NCBI RefSeq assembly: GCF_000737335.2
Contig: NZ_JMCC02000129.1
Location: forward strand, 1 to 24,126
Origin: Enhygromyxa salina
GTDB taxonomy: Bacteria > Myxococcota_A > Polyangia > Nannocystales > Nannocystaceae
Direction of reading: 5' to 3'
DNA length: 24,126 bases
Shown here: positions 23,893 to 24,126 of the stretch, in pieces
Numbering within the stretch: the stretch's first letter is position 1
How the letters are laid out: each line of letters starts with the position of its first letter
Notes under the pieces: model-generated
Seen by the model: the letters and a program-made list of their open reading frames with translations, nothing else
What the model was told of the DNA's origin: nothing
Databases searched by the model: none
Program-made: the position numbers and the translations under genes

Positions 23893-24126
23893 TTACTGGT
23901 CGTTCGGCCCATTGGCCGAACTATCGTCACTCGGTTTTTTATCGTCGAGTGGTGCATTCTGTAGGCTTTCTTTGCCACCCTGTAGCGAATCGCCACGGTC
24001 GTCATCGGGCGAATCGCCACGGTCCGCATCTGGATCCGCGTCCATTGCGTTGGCGTCCCGATCGGCAGGCACCGCCTCGACGGGGGCGGCGTCGGCGTCG
24101 GCGGGCGCCGGGCCGGGCGCCGGGGC
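23893..24126 (-). CDS. C-terminal part of an unidentified acidic, disordered protein (partial)
   Basis: A minus-strand frame enters from the right edge and ends at TAA 23895-23893 after 77 visible codons. The sequence begins Ala/Pro-rich (APAPGPAPADADAAP), then becomes Asp/Ser/Asn-rich and hydrophilic to the end (SSANGPNDQ). It contains a duplicated DRGDS. No domain is visible, so the function lies in the unseen N-terminal part. Support for coding: the frame is open throughout, a strong hairpin follows its stop, and the composition fits the disordered tails common in this genome. Because only low-complexity sequence is visible, this is a moderate call. Confidence 0.6.
   Translation of the reverse strand, partial: APAPGPAPADADAAPVEAVPADRDANAMDADPDADRGDSPDDDRGDSLQGGKESLQNAPLDDKKPSDDSSANGPNDQ
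23985..24024. repeat. Two 16-bp direct repeats encoding DRGDS twice
   Basis: GCGAATCGCCACGGTC occurs at 23985-24000 and 24009-24024, a 24-bp (8-codon) period. On the minus strand it reads DRGDS in the partial acidic protein. The exact identity of the copies points to a recent in-frame duplication. Confidence 0.8.

Noticed and set aside
1..24126. Search for CRISPR arrays, tRNA/rRNA genes, insertion sequences, attachment sites, toxin-antitoxin or phage genes
   Set aside because: No repeat-spacer pattern, cloverleaf, transposase motif, flanking terminal repeats or phage-type product was found by reading both strands.

Overview
The window is very GC-rich, with codon third positions so biased to G/C that long shadow frames stay open opposite most genes. 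Gene style (giant TPR protein, proline-rich lipoproteins, GbsR/MarR-type repressor, NtrC-like protein) and the gene set point to a deltaproteobacterium/myxobacterium, most likely near Nannocystis, Plesiocystis or Enhygromyxa. That placement is inference from style, not from a marker gene. Nothing suggests a plasmid, phage or recently acquired island: I see no transposase, integrase, tRNA, rRNA or CRISPR array.

Layout. (1) Positions 1-1644, minus strand: a GbsR/MarR-type regulator whose 3' end overlaps the start of a polyprenyl diphosphate synthase that runs off the left edge. (2) Positions 1645-1868: a divergent control region with two perfect inverted repeats lying on a plausible sigma-70 promoter. 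(3) 1869-3404, plus strand: an anchored HtrA/DegP-type serine protease, convergent with (4) a 2576-residue TPR protein on the minus strand (3427-11157). (5) From 11374 to 21734 everything reads on the plus strand: a proline-repeat lipoprotein, the PII uridylyltransferase GlnD, a TPR lipoprotein, then guaB-guaA-ruvB (overlap of 4 bp, then an 8-bp gap) and a two-helix membrane protein with a poly-Asp tail. (6) 21647-24126, minus strand: dapF, whose poly-Ser tail is written on the opposite strand of that poly-Asp tail; a degenerate NtrC-like protein just upstream of it; and the C-terminal end of an acidic, disordered protein entering from the right edge.

The core genes serve nitrogen sensing (GlnD), guanine nucleotide synthesis (GuaB, GuaA), Holliday-junction migration (RuvB), lysine/peptidoglycan synthesis (DapF) and isoprenoid chain elongation. 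The less ordinary material is: the 88-bp convergent overlap built on a GAC/GAT triplet tract; an NtrC-family protein that has lost the Walker motifs and the sigma-54 contact loop; a GMP synthase with a Phe where the amidotransferase signature has Gln; the twin palindromes at the regulator/protease divergent promoter; and several genes whose only promoter-like element lies about 7-9 bases before the start codon, suggesting leaderless mRNAs. I found no clear new multi-gene defence or biosynthetic system.
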